Shown piece by piece: positions 22,746 through 35,480 of a DNA stretch of 64,000 nucleotides (positions within the stretch are counted from its first letter, which is position 1; the number at the start of each line of letters is the position of its first letter). The notes beneath the pieces are model-generated. The model was given only the letters and a program-made list of their open reading frames with translations. It made no database searches and was not told where the DNA came from. A program made the position numbers and the translations under genes. The stretch is from Antilocapra americana (taxonomy: Eukaryota > Chordata > Mammalia > Artiodactyla > Antilocapridae), in contig ML660774.1 of NCBI GenBank assembly GCA_007570785.1, positions 3,384,201 through 3,448,200 of the forward strand, read 5' to 3'.

Positions 22746-24650
22746 TGTCATGCACATTTGTGTGTTCATTTTTAGCCAAATATCTAGTGGCTCCAATTGT
22801 GGATTCAGTGTGTGAGAGTGAGGCAGACACTCTGAAAGGTAACAATGAGGGTGGGGTGTTAGGGGGAATGGGCTGTATTATTCTCTGCATACTGAATCCC
22901 AAATTGGAAGTCAGAGCGCACTGTTCATCTCTGACTATTATTTGTGTTTTCAATGGTGGCTTGGTTCCCAGACATGTTTACCAAAATACAGTAAAGCCAA
23001 AATGTAGATACCTTAGTTAAATATTCTGGGAATTTAAATACCATTGTGAATATTGTTACAGCAGATTATATACTATACCCAAATATGTCCTGGAAATATG
23101 ACCTCTTTCTTACATGTGAATTTCCTGTACTATAATATAAAGCCTTCTAATTTTAAAATGCTCAGGCCAAAAAAAAAAAATGAAACCTTTTTTGTTCCAC
23201 AAATTACAGATTTGTTAATGTCTGAATACTAACTTAAGAAAATTTAACACAGAAAAATATGACTGGGGCACATTAAGACCTACTTATCTATATGGGTCTG
23301 TAAAGAAAAGAAACATTGAAATAAACAACTAACAAGTAATATAAAATGTTGGCCAATCTAGTTAAGTTCCTTTTAAGTAATTTGTTTGAATAAATCAAAT
23401 GGGGAAGGCTTGGCAATATCAGCCTGGTGACGAACAATAGCTAATTTCTTCAATTAATCATCTTGATGATTATTTGTGCAAAAACCTTGGTTGAATAACA
23501 GCTGCAGAAAGCATCGAAAGATACATGAGTTTTGAGCTCAAGATGTTTGGTTTATAAATAATGTCATTCAGAGCCTACTATGTTTTGTCTTTGTTTTGTT
23601 TTATTTTTTTGGTAATATAAACAGATCTTCTAAATATGGCATATGTGTGAAGTTTACATACTATTCTTTCTCAACCCGTGAAATTTTAAGAGCCCTTTTG
23701 GTTTGGGATGGCATTGGCATTCAGGAGGCAAATGAGTTCTATTGTCAACCATTTCTGTGGGGCAGAAAGATGTTGTCCACCAAGAATAGAAGAGAAGGCT
23801 GAGAATGAGAGTCCTTGCTAAGAGCAAGAGACCTGACTTTCATTGATTGCTTTCCACACACTGAAAGAAAGCCAGTGTGCAAGGCCCACAAGCCAGAGCA
23901 TGGGTGAGAGTGAGTAGAGGCATGAATGGGACCGGAATGTTGAATGGAAGAATCACTATTTCCCTCTCCCCATCCTTTGAGTGTTTGGCTTCAAGCTTAT
24001 AGTTCTGTATTCTCCAGCAGGTCACCAGCTCATTATAAGGTTATTGTCTTAACTAGAAAAGGGATATCTGATATTGAAAAAAGATAGTGCAGTGATTTTA
24101 TATGAAATTCCTCTGTTGGGTCATGGCAATAAATATTGCTACCAGTATCCTACTCCAAGCTTACAAAACAATCAAAAGTCACTTCCAAGTAGGACTGAAA
24201 TAACAGCATGAAAAATTTTTTCAAAACTCATCAGGGATTGACTGTAATTTTGCCATAGTTTGGGTGATAATGGTTTCCTTTTTCTAACAGCCCTCATTAA
24301 TGTTTCTCTGTTAGCACTGTTGTTGGTTTCCAGTAATCATGACAATGAATCCTTGAGCAGCTTCAACTCAAATATTCACCCACCTAGAATTTATACATTT
24401 GCGTGAGCATAGTACCAAACTTAATGGAAACTGGATCATAATACCCTGAAAGCTATCACATACATTCTGTCATCAGTGAAGAAGGATTTCCACACAGACT
24501 TCCTGGTTAGCTGTTATATATTGCACAGTGTTCATCAAATCTTGTAAGGGAGGGACCAGTGGTCATCACTGTCAGATCGAATGCAGAAAATGTTCATCTG
24601 CTCCGTGGTTCAGCATATATTCTTGAGTGACTTTATGACTTAAAGGATTG

Positions 24651-24683
24651 ACTGCATGATGCAGTGTATACTATACACTGCAT
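24651..24683. repeat. Nested palindrome
   Basis: Two overlapping perfect inverted repeats. 24651-24657 (actgcat) pairs with 24659-24665, with one base between. 24659-24670 (atgcagtgtata) pairs with 24672-24683 (tatacactgcat), again with one base between. The second has 12-base arms and could extrude as a cruciform or form an RNA hairpin. Confidence 0.9.
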
Positions 24684-24798
24684 TGTATAGAGGAATAAGC
24701 AAAATGAGAAGGTGGGCTCAATCAGCAACACAAATATAATAACATTTTTGAGAGAATTTTTGTATTAAAGACATTCAGTGGCGATTACAGACATTTGT

Positions 24799-24820
24799 AC
24801 ACACACACACACACATACAC
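24799..24820. repeat. (AC)n microsatellite
   Basis: Nine or so AC units, one interrupted by T. A potentially polymorphic marker. Confidence 0.9.
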
Positions 24821-26678
24821 AGGTACTATTTCAGTCACTGAATGGTTCTTTTCAGCAATTGAGAAAAGATCATCCTATCTGTACATAGTAACCACATGCT
24901 TACAACATAAGCAAGAGTAAAGTTGCTTAAGTAAACAGGTGAAAAACATCTATCTTAGGTGATGCAAGACAATGTAAGAAAGAGTTATGACAATTCAGTC
25001 CCATAAGTGTTAAAGCAAAATATTATCTCTAAAATGTAAGAGCATAATGAAGAAATCAAAGTAACAAAGAGATTATAATGCAACAGAAGGAAATGAAGAT
25101 CAAGCAGTCAGACTCTAGGGGAAAATACTGAAAGCATAGAGAAATGTACAAAAAAAATTCTAAAATGAAACCAAAATAAATAAATTTTTCAGTTGCAAAT
25201 ATTGGCTGGGACAGAATGAAATACTTTTTGAAATATTTAAAAAGAAATAAAATAGGATAATTATAAATATAGATGTTACTAGAAAGGATATGAGAGATTA
25301 AAGGGAAGTAACAGGGAGCTAGCGCATACATTATAGGATTCATAAACAGAAAAGTGAACAGATAAAAAGGAAACTTGCAGTTATAATTGAAAATACTTCT
25401 GAATAAAATTCTTGAATCTACAGTCAATTCTTTGTCTTGAAATTTTATGTAGAATTATTAGCATTATATAAAATTATCCTTTAAAATTCCTTAATAGCAA
25501 GGATTCACAATTACACAACCAGGAAGGGAAAAAATAATGTACCAGAGGCAAAGGAGGTGTTAAAAATCAGGCTGGATATACTAACCAATCAGAAAGGAGG
25601 TGGTTTACCAACAGTTAAAGTTACTGTTGACTGTAATTGCACTTGGTGCTAGAGATTTTTATTAGAGGAGATGGGGAGACACAGTTCTTTTAGCAAATTA
25701 TTTATTCTTTAAGCTGCCTCTGCTCACTGTGAGTAAGATTGTAAGGGTCACATTAGGGGACTTCTGCTGCTATTATTCCCTGTGACAAACATGAATCCAT
25801 GAAATTCTAATTTTGGGAGGTGCAGGCAAGAGTGTTAATGCATTTGCACTTAAATTTTTTTTTTAATTAAGCAATGGTATCTTGAAACCTAGCAGTTTTC
25901 ATTACTGGACATTAAGTTTATTTCCATGAAGACAGCTTAAAACATATCAGTAGCTTTAAAGAGCCTTTACATTGGAATCCTTTCCATTTGGTTTGATTTT
26001 AATTGTTCCTTGTTCAAGAGGAACAAGTCTGTTCCTCTCCCTTTGCAGACTGGAGAGGACTGCATCTAAGGATACCCCCAGATATGTTTCCTCTAGAGTC
26101 AGCTTGATGTAGAAATGTGAAACTTTATTTGTATAAATTCTTTTAACAGATCTCTCACAATATTTGAATACATATTTTTTTGGTTAAACCTAATATGATT
26201 ATGCATCCCTTAATTATATGTAGAAGGATAAAATTGACTTCCTTATGACTGCTTCAATACCAAAAGCTAGTTTATTAATTCATCAAAATATTCTAGGTCA
26301 ATTTTATGATAATCATGTAACTGTTGAAACAAGCAAACAAAAAGAATATATTTCCATCTTTCTTAATTTCCTTTATTTTTTTAATAGAAATATATGTGAT
26401 TAACATCACTCTGTATGTGAAGATTCATTTCTTAGTGGGCAAGTAAAAGAAGTAATACTGCGCATGAATTAATGCACATATTAATATATGTTTGGTGGGC
26501 CTGATGATTTTTTGTATCATATGTAAATTACATTTTAAAAATTCTTAATGATATGTTTGCTCAGTCTTCAGAAACTTATTATGTTCAGGAAAATATTCTA
26601 CCATTTTCTTGTTGTTTTATACTGAAATTGTGTCAGTGTATTTAATAGTAATAAAGTTTGAATTTTTTTATTTTTCAG

Positions 26679-26797
26679 ACTTGAATGAAGTGATGATGTG
26701 AATTAGAGGAAGGAGATAAAAATAACGTCTGGATATTCCTCTTGTGTGAGATTTATTCTGGCTGAAGCATTAAGATCGTTACTGGAAGTGTATTATT
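26679..26797 (+). other. Candidate non-coding exon, plus strand
   Basis: A T-rich acceptor 'tttttttatttttcag|ACTT' and a donor core 'TATTATT|GTAAGTA' 119 bases apart on the plus strand. All three frames have early stops, so if real it is untranslated (5' UTR or lncRNA). The exon's last bases TT do not fit donor consensus. Speculative. Confidence 0.15.
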
Positions 26798-26975
26798 GTA
26801 AGTATTTTCAAATGAAAGTAGAATGTTAATTTTTGGCCTTGATAATGTTGAGTGGGGTTCATGTTAACAGATTTAAGAGTAACATATACAGTGTGGGAGC
26901 AATAATGGGGGAGTACTGCAGACTGCCGAAACACTGGTGATGAGAGCGTAGTAACTTGGAAAGAAAAAAATAATC
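26779..26975 (-). CDS. Possible downstream (terminal) exon, ambiguous frame
   Basis: On the minus strand two acceptors, 'ccttctatatccag' (exon from 26975) and 'tttttttctttccaag' (exon from 26954), precede open sequence. Entering in the phase left by the exon at 27460-27642, the frame reads TTLSSPVFRQSAVLPHYCSH and stays open to a TAA at 26781-26779. The alternative frame reads SHHQCFGSLQYSPIIAPTLY and stops at 26861-26859. One of the two could be the continuation of the minus-strand gene. Nothing here is recognisable, and chance is a real possibility. Confidence 0.2.
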
Positions 26976-27459
26976 CTGGATATAGAAGGACTTAATTATA
27001 GAAGACATATTTGATGGAAACAAAAGTAAAGTGAGGGGCAATATGATAATTTGTTTTTTTTAATTTGTCCTGGTGATCTTTGCCAGAATACATTTAGTAG
27101 TGTGAAAATTTTCTGACTAGAAAGTAAGATATTTATAAAAATACACAGAGAAGAATGATCATGTTACTATGAATAATCAATGCATTATTAGATATAGGTT
27201 AGAAACATACAGAATGAGAAACTTTTATAATGCAGGCTGCTTAAATTTTGGATGATATTTGTAAATTTATCAAACTATCAGTAATAATTGCACCACGTTC
27301 AGTTATTAGAATGCTTAATCTGTAGCTAATTAAGTTATCAAAACCTCTTTATTCACAGCATGTGCAATTTGATTATGTAAAACTATTGTATTCATAAATA
27401 ATAAAACAAACAAACAGCAACAATAACCAAAAACCTTTGTAAAAGCCTTATAAACTGAC

Positions 27460-27642
27460 CTGAAGGCTTGATTTGGTCATATAACTGAAGAAATGCATTT
27501 TCCACATAATATTTCACAGCACTCTGCTGTGATTCACGGGTAAGTGCTATTATGATTGGTAAAGAGGTGGCAATGAGAGCCATTTGCTGGTGGAATAAAG
27601 GTGGCAGGTTATAGCTCTTAGGTGGCAATGTCTTTGATGGCC
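27460..27642 (-). CDS. Candidate internal coding exon (183 nt), unknown protein
   Basis: Minus-strand exon with acceptor 'gctgtgtaacgcacag|GG' and an excellent donor 'CCTTCAG|GTCAGT'. It is phase 1 at both ends (183 nt = 61 codons) and its frame is fully open. The encoded peptide includes PSKTLPPKSYNLPPLFHQQM, ALIATSLPIIIALTRESQQS and AVKYYVENAFLQLYDQIKPS in that order. It is a proline-containing linker followed by helices with regular hydrophobic spacing, as in helical-repeat scaffolds. The first split codon (G|GG) joins exactly to the exon at 35481-35580. The polypyrimidine tract is weak. I do not recognise the protein; any name would be a guess. Nothing suggests decay. Confidence 0.6.
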
Positions 27643-27849
27643 CTGTGCGTTACACAGCAAAACATAACCTCTGGGTGAAATTCAGGGAGATTGCATTTAA
27701 TAGTGAAACTCCCAGACAACTAGGGTTTCTTTAGCTTTTGGAATTATATGCAGTAATCTCAGATGGTACTCAGAGCTCATGAGTAGGAGCTTCTGACTGG
27801 TCACGTCCATGCAAAACAGACAACTATGGTTTGACACCCATCACTCAGG

Positions 27850-27982
27850 CTACAAGGAAGGTACAGCAGCCCACTCCAGTGTTCTAGCCTGGAGAATCCC
27901 AGGGACAGAGGAGTCTGGCAGGCTACAGGCCATAGAGTTGCCCAGAGTCGGACATGACTGAAGTGCCTTCGCCCGCACACAT
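27850..27982 (+). mobile_element. BovA SINE, plus strand
   Basis: 'cagcagcccactccagtgtt', 'tggagaatcccagggacaga', 'gcccagagtcggacatgact' is a BovA unit without tRNA head, in the putative intron upstream of exon 27460-27642. Confidence 0.9.
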
Positions 27983-30900
27983 GTCTTGACTGTGACAAGA
28001 TACAAGTTTTGCATTGTGTTATTAATCAGAAAGTTTATTCAGAAAATGAAAGAATTTTTTTTTAACGTCCTGTAACATCTAATAATTTCTTCCCAAATCT
28101 GAGCCTAGAGTTTGGGAAATTCCTTGTGCATGAAACAACTTGTATTTCATTATTTTTCAGAATTACAGAGGTATTATTCCATATGTGTGGTGATAACTTA
28201 GGTTTTCCACTTCAAAATGTAAACCTTTTATTTGTAGTATTATATTACCCACCACCAAGAATTGGGGCAGCAGGACTAATTCATGTTTTAAATGGGTAAG
28301 TAAAGGTTTTAAAATCAGTGTAAGACTTGTTTTATTTAGCTGAGTCATATTTGTATTCTTTCATCTCATACAAGTTTGTATTCACAATATAACTGAATAG
28401 TGGGGTTGATTCAAAGATAAATTACTACTCAAGACAAAAATCAAATTTATTAAATATGTGACTTGTTCAACTAAAGAAGGAATTTAAAGACAGGCATTTT
28501 TAATGTCTTCCATAATATAATTTGTCTAAGTTAGAATCATAGGCAAGTTTTCATGCACATAAATATTCCTTTGAAATATAGAGACTACCTTGAATGAAGG
28601 TAAATTTATATTGTTGGTGACTAGTGACTGAAAGATATTTGTAGGCTCCTTTAAAACTATTAATCTTCCTTAAAAATAGCACAGGCCATTTATCAGAACC
28701 ATGTTGTTAAATACAAATTTGCAGAAATAATATGTGTCATTTAAGAATAAGTGATATTTGAAGCCATACAGTTTATTTAACAGACTTAAATTGCCTAAAA
28801 CGATATTCAATCTATAAAATTTTCTTTGATCGAATCACTTTATTATTGTTTTGCATGTTTGTATATATTTTGTATCAATGTTTTTTTATAATCTTGATTA
28901 TAAGAATTAATGTACAGAAGTTCATTTATACCAGGAAGACAACTTTGACAAAGAACTTTTTATTAAGCAAAACACATTAAGCCCTCTAGTGGTATTAATA
29001 TATAAGATATTTCATTGTGATATTTGCTTAGTGAAAGCAGGTTTTTGGTGTTTATTTCTTCCTTAACTACATGTATTTAACTTATTCTAGACATCAGCTG
29101 TTTCCATGTTCCTGTTTGCTCTATTTGTCAGATAATTTGTGCCCTACTTTAGGTATTTTTTCTAATAATGAAAATCTTTACTTTAGGATTAAATGACTAG
29201 ACTTAATGTTGAAGAAATAAATAGCCTACTAAGTGATAAAGCATATATTTTGAATCAGTTACTTTTGTCCTTGAGTCTAATGTTAAAAGATATTTGTAAT
29301 ATTCCATATACATGATGATAATAATATTTTAAGAAAAACTACATTATTTATGAATATAAGAAAGATTTCCATTTAAATAAACAACACAGTGAAGGATAAA
29401 CTATAATTAACTCTTTAGTTCTTACTGAGATCTTTCATACCATTTAAGGTCCAAAGGATATGGTCTTATTCATACTTAATGATGTTTCCAATGATTTTTT
29501 TTTTCTTTTTAGATTTTGGCTCTTATTATAGAAGTTCTATACTTAGAAAGGAGCTTTAGTTGGCACAGCTACAGAGTGTGTTTCAGTTATTAAGGAACGC
29601 ATTTTAACCTCATGCCAGCAGTATTTGCATTTCTTTCTTAAAGAAAATTTGAAGTATTAACATTTGACACATTGCTAGAGAAAACTGAGGAACACCATCA
29701 GGAGAACTGGAAACATAACAGGGAAAAACCTAAGATGAGATGTCCTATGTTCAAAGGTGAATTCCTTGATTTCCTACCTTTTGTTGCAAGTTTATTTTAG
29801 ATTGAAATGAGGCTAACAGAGTAACCACTAAATGTACTCTGGTAGAAAGTGCTATAGGAGGTTTCTGAAGACGATCCTCACTTCTCAGCTTCATACAGTG
29901 CCCTTTACTGTAAAATGAGAATAGTCATAGTCCAGCCTTAAAAGTGCTTCTGAGGCTGGAGACCATTCTTCTGCAAACGTGCGCATTGTCACGGCTCTGC
30001 CCTGAAGTCTTCATCCGGTTGGTGCACATGTGGTTGGCCCCCTTTTAACTTGACTCTTGAGACCCTTGTTCTCAGAAGTGTCCAATTAAAACTGATTTGA
30101 AACAAAATGCCAAATCCTACTGATCAACACAGCTACTCTTTCATTCTCTAAATCTAGATGGTTTTAAGCCTATGGTGATGGAAGTATATGATACATTCTT
30201 AAATCTTTAGCTTTCACTCTGAAATAAGTTCCTCTAGAAACTTGAAGAAGTTGTTGTTGTATGCTTGTGTAACCAAAACACATGGATTTACACATCTGCT
30301 CTTAGGTTATCTTATTTTTTTTCTTCCAGTCATTTGTGTTTGGGGTGTCTCCATCACGTTTGAGTTAGTGACATCACAGACACAAACTCCAAAAATGGAA
30401 CAAAGAAACAGGATATTCTGGAACTTGTGTATTTCCGACTCAACCTTTGTCCCTAACTGTGCCCTCAAAGACTTCAGGTCCCCTATAGAATAAGCTGTAA
30501 CTGCATTACAAAATCTCTAAGGTGTCTGCTAATCTGAGAGTATCCCAGTATGAACCATGGACACCACAAGGTTATATCCCCCTATAAAATGGAAATATCA
30601 AAATATGGTTCTCCTGAATACTCTCCCTTTGAAACCTCCTCGCAAAATCCAGCTCTTCCTAAGATTTTAAGGGATGAGCTGGATAGAGCAGAGCTGCCCG
30701 GTGTCTGAATTGTCAATGAAGATAGTAAGCCAGAGCAAAAGTAACAGTCAAGGCTTTAATCACTGCTGTAAATATGTAAGCAAGAAAATAATTTGGTGAA
30801 ATCCCCATCTCTGCCAAAGACCCCAGCTAAGGAGGGCTCCAAATTATGTTTGGGATGTGATGTGTGTCAGAACAAGGTTGTGAAGGGGGCCTGAAACTCC

Positions 30901-31394
30901 CTCCAGAGACCTCAGTGCCCTGGCTGTGCCAGGTGAGGGGTGGGCAGGGGGCTTTCCCCTTTGAGGCCTCCCAGACAAAGCCTGTGGTTAAGCCTGAAAA
31001 GCACACAGTATGCAGGGGGTTTGGGTCTGAAGTGAAACCCCTCACTGGTTATCATCTTACCTGCTAAATTTATTTAAGCTCATGGCCTCTGAACTCAGCT
31101 TGAGTTTAAATTAGGGAGTCAGATCCAATAAAATTGGTCTTTTTATTTAGAATACTGTCTCAATAGCCTTATCCAATGAATTTCAACATAAAGGGGCTCT
31201 GACTCTGCTTGGTGTGAAATGTTAGTGATGCTAAGATAAATCTCTCTCCTCAAGGAGTGCCTTTCTGCTGGGGAGTCCAGAGAGAAAACATTATTTCTAC
31301 AAACAGTATCGTAACAACACTGCAGCATGCTTAGTCTACACCAGCTTGCTCAAAATGCACTGCTTTATCCTCCCCGCTGCTCACTTACTTGTGT

Positions 31395-31505
31395 ACTATG
31401 GTCATCTTCCAATTTGTGGATATGAGAATGACGATTAAGTAAGGTTAAGAGAGGTTAAGAAACCTGAATGCTGGTAAGTGGTGAGACTGAGTTCAGAGGC
31501 TATGT
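31395..31505 (-). mobile_element. MIR SINE fragment, minus strand
   Basis: 'gttaagagaggttaagaaac' and 'tggtaagtggtgagactgag' match the reversed MIR core (…gagaggttaagtaacttgcc…agtggcagagctggg…). Confidence 0.7.
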
Positions 31506-32439
31506 ACTTAAGGCATTGCATTCTGCTTCCACTTGAAAATATCCCAAGGCTTGGGATATGTGTAAAATGTTAGAGGAGAAGTGAGAAGAGGCACTTGTTT
31601 CCTGTGGGAAGTGGTCAAGTGAGAATAAATCAAATAGAGAGCAAAACAGGAGAGGCTGAGAATGCAGACAAGGGTTGGCTGGAGACCAAAGATGAACACT
31701 CAGAGGAGGCGAGATGAGAATGTCTCAGTACGTTGTTTTATTTGGGTGTTAGGAACTAGAGCTCCAGGGAGGGGAAACAAGAAAATGTCCCATGCGGTTT
31801 TTCACTTTTATTTGATGAATGATGCCTTACACTGAGGTAATGGTATAAGGGCAGGTTTTGAGAACGGTAATCTTTGCTTTGGGAATCTTGAGGATGCAAT
31901 AACCCATTAAACTACCAGGTGAAGGTAGTTTGCAGACAGTTTAAGTATGTAAAACACCAGTTGGAAGAAAAATGTGGTCTGGGGAGCATGGGTTCTCCAA
32001 TGAGAGCATGCAAAAAAGGAAACCCCAAAGACATCAAAGGGAAGATCGGAGCAGGGCAAGAAAAGTCAGTCAAGGCAGCTCTAAAGAGAAAGATTTGAAG
32101 ATGAACCTACTGTGGAACAGAGAACAATTCAGGTCAGAGGTAAACCTCCCTGGGGAGGATTCCCTGCTTAATAGGACACCGTTGTGCTGATCAGCAGGGT
32201 AGAGGGGGCGGCCCCCATCAAGGCTGAGGGTCCTGGACATCAGTGATGGAGAGGCAGGGAGAGGAGCTCACGGAATCAAGGTAGGCTTCCATACTGCTTT
32301 TGGACTCTCAGGTTAGTAGTTGGATGTTTTTTAATTTCTCTTTTTAATTAGAGTGAGATGAAGCTTAGAAACAACCAGGAGAGAGAGAGAGAAGTGGAGA
32401 TGCATGCAAGGGGAATAAAACCAAAAGCACGATTCCTGC

Positions 32440-32680
32440 CATGTTCTCAGATGGAGAGGTGGGCCTTGGCGTCAGGGACTGTACCCCTTTCCCCCACAGT
32501 TCTTTGGCGATGCACTTTAATCTCTTATAGCTTCAGTTTCCTCTTCATTAACATGTGGATAAAAGTAGCGTTGATCTAAGAGGGTCGTTGTGAAGATTAG
32601 GTGTTACAATGTTTGGGAAAATGATTTACAGGGTGACCTCATGGTGAAGTTTGGTGTTATTGTTAGCCTCAGAAGTGAAC
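32440..32680 (+). mobile_element. MIR SINE, plus strand
   Basis: 'tcttatagcttcagtttcct', 'cttcattaacatgtggataa', 'gttgtgaagattaggtgtta' follow the MIR core and 3' part. Diverged but long. Confidence 0.75.
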
Positions 32681-33062
32681 TCTGCAGATGAGCACATCAT
32701 GTGAGACTAGAATAGAAGGGAAATGGTTGATATTTCTTGAGGCAAATCTAGAATATGAGACTCAGGGAGATAATACCATATTGTTTAATTGACTTAAGCA
32801 CTTATCACTTTTTAAAGAACTAAAGAAAACTAAAAGTCAGGACTCCATTTTTCCTAAAATTATAAACATCTGCTCAATTCCAGGTTTTTGGAAATAAAAT
32901 CTTTTGTGTCCTAAAACACTCTATCTATTTGTTTGGGAATGCATATAGTGAGGTATATCTTGTTTTTCTGTAGGTTAGCTAGCAATCTTAAACTACTGAA
33001 ATATAAAATATAACAAGTGTTCTTTCTTTAGCAAAGGAATTGACTATTTAATATGGTCCTTT

Positions 33063-33277
33063 CATTGTCATTGTTTAGTTGCCCAGGCATGTCCAACTCT
33101 TTTTGACCCCATTAACTGGAGCCTGCCAGGTTCCTCTGTCCATGGAATTCTCCAGGCAAGAATACTGGAGTGAGTTGCTATTCCATTCTCCAAGGGATCT
33201 TCCTGACCCAATGATTAAACCCTAGTCTCCTGCATTGCAGGCAGATTCTTTACTGTCTGAGTCACCAGGGAAGCCCT
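33063..33277 (-). mobile_element. Bov-tA SINE, complete, minus strand
   Basis: 'gttgcccaggcatgtccaac' through 'ctgagtcaccagggaagccc' is a full reversed Bov-tA, including a clear tRNA-like head at the right end. Confidence 0.95.
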
Positions 33278-35480
33278 ATATGGTCCTTGAAGTGATGATA
33301 AAAAAACTGTCTAAAACAGTTCTAACATAAAAAGATGAGGAAAACCATCACTGTCTCCTTCCATGTAGTTACTAAGGAATTTATAATCCCTTTTTGTGAA
33401 TGATGCTAAATGGATTTCGATATTTTTTTTTAATTATTTCTATTTAAGAATACTTGAAGAGTTGCATTTTTTCTTTTGACTTTGGTTATTTTCTCTGTGG
33501 GTGAGTCACATATTTAGATATAACCAAAAGTAATTTATCATGAGTTTGAAAGGGATTAATCAAGCTAGGGAATAAAAAAATAAATTTAAAGTAATAGAAC
33601 TAATTTTCTTATGTATATATTATAAATGGACTTTTTCTTATGGTGTATGTGTGTATATCCTATGTGTCTTTTATTAGAATTCCTATGTGTAATCCTCTCA
33701 CTTGTACATGAGAACCATTCTGTGCTTTTCTTTCATTTAACTTGAACCACTCTTTTTCTGATGATTTGGGTTTATTTATCCTGGTTTTCTGTTTTTTTCA
33801 GAAATTGAAATCTATATATAGTCTCAAATGAGCTGAATGGAAACTAAACTTAGGCACTAATATCAAATCTAAGGATGCCAGTTCTGAAATTTTGTTCTAT
33901 TTCTATAGGTCCTACTCATGTTGATTTATAAGTTTTTCTGAGAGTAAAGATCTGTCTTTACTGTATATAGTGTTCAGTCTAATATGATTTACTCTGTACT
34001 CAAAGGTTTCCTATTTTTCCAGAAGCTGGCAACATATGAATAATTTCTACTTTTTGGCACTCGCCTGTTTGGGGGCACAACCAGTTTCTTTGGGGAAATG
34101 ATTTTTAATTAATAAATAGATCACTTTTCATCACCTTCAATGGCATAACTTTTGGCATGACTTTTAAGAGACTAGGAAACAAGGCTAGTGACACCTTCTT
34201 TGAACCGCCTTCCCAAGAGGACCCTATAAGTTAATAAGCAGGGAAAGAATCAGCAACTTCCTCCTCTTTCTAAGCTTCTGTTCCCACTTCAGTTTATTTC
34301 TGGGTTTTTTCCCTTTCTTTACTAACTTCTTTGTTTCTTGATAGAATTCCTTTTGGTATCAAGGTTCTTCGTATTTCTTTACAAAAGGGAAAAATGAATG
34401 TTAGGGTAATAAACTTCACTACAATTTAAGCAATTTTATCACACTTATGACAATATTAAAAGTGGTTGTCCAGTCTTGAGGAAAAAAGGGATGGATTTTA
34501 ATTTGCTACTTTTTTGTGTCAGCATCGTTTTACAAGGAAGTTTAGATATGTACATAAACCTCAGTGGTACTAAAACATAGTAAGTCAAATTCTGATCATT
34601 TCTTTTGTCAGAGATACGTGATCTTAACTCATGAGTCATTGTTACATATAAGTGAAATGTGGGGGGGGGGGATGAAAATACATTATGAGGGTTTTTTTGC
34701 CAATTTGTATAATTTTCCAGTTAAGCAGCCATAAATCAAGAAATATTCTGGTTTTTGAGGATCATTAAAGAGACATTATATATCAGAATAGTGAAGTCGT
34801 CAGCATAATGAAATGATGAATGCCTGTAACTACGTAAATGATGTGAAACAGATTCAGGGTGTTACAAAGGAGAATAACAATCTCCCTGACAGCCCCCTGT
34901 ACGTACTGTTGCTGGATGCTGGTGACAGATGTTAAATGCAGACCCCTTCAATGGCAAGCACTTATTAGTACTCAGTGGAAACTGGCAATATGAAATAAGA
35001 CAAATAGCAGATAATATCATTTTAAAGAAATTTGTTCAGGTAGGTGTATGAGTCCTTTCTTTACTGACAAAGGCCATATCCTAAATTAAAGGAAACATGC
35101 TAGAAAAGAAAATTGTTATTTTGAAAACTAGGATGTGAATACACTAGAATGTGTGTGTGTATATGCTGGCCCATGTCATAGTTGTGTAGAAATCTTACCA
35201 TAAAGTAAATATTTTAATTTATCTTTATTTATCCTATCAATGAAACATATCTGCCTCATTGTACATTTAGCAGATGAATTCCTACTCATACAGACTTTAC
35301 AGAGTGAGGCTGGTAATATGCATACCATTTTGTCAGCCATCATACCTAGCATGACTTATGCGTTCTCTTTGAATCTTCATATTTGTTAAAGGCATGTCCC
35401 TTCTGTTTGAGTCTGCACAGTTCATCTGTTGACAAGCCAAGGCCTTCAGTCCTGCATTTCAGGTGCCTTATGTCACTTAC
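33278..35480. other. AT-rich unassigned stretch, probably intronic
   Basis: No exon or named repeat recognised. A G11 homopolymer is at 34661-34671. Confidence 0.5.
34661..34671. repeat. Poly-G run (G11)
   Basis: Eleven consecutive G on the plus strand in an otherwise AT-rich stretch; length-variable and prone to sequencing error. Confidence 0.9.

Larger units (their letters stand above)
22746..26678. other. Long unassigned stretch
   Basis: About 3.9 kb with no gene or named transposon that I can recognise. It holds an A13-type run near 23167-23180, an (AC)n microsatellite at 24799-24820 and the nested palindrome at 24651-24683. Purine-rich DNA at 25050-25400 gives a long reverse open frame by composition only. 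Confidence 0.5.
27983..33062. other. Long unassigned stretch, probably intronic
   Basis: If the exons at 27460 and 35481 belong together this lies in a 7.8 kb intron. It holds the MIR fragments at 31395 and 32440. 30700-31050 and 31950-32300 are GC-richer than average but give no recognisable product. A weak MIR-like motif (ctttactgtaaaatgagaat) is at 29900-29925. Confidence 0.5.

Noticed and set aside
22673..23020. 115-codon plus-strand open frame
   Set aside because: Starts inside a MIR fragment and has no splice signals or recognisable motif.
25056..25427. 123-codon minus-strand open frame
   Set aside because: Composition artefact of A/G-rich DNA; residues are almost all F, I, L, Y, S with no domain or splice signal.
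28163..28348. Minus-strand open frame (LKPLLTHLKHELVLLPQFLVVG) between the two exon candidates
   Set aside because: It lacks a pyrimidine-rich acceptor, and the inherited phase (1) would hit a stop within three codons, so it cannot be an exon between 35481 and 27642.
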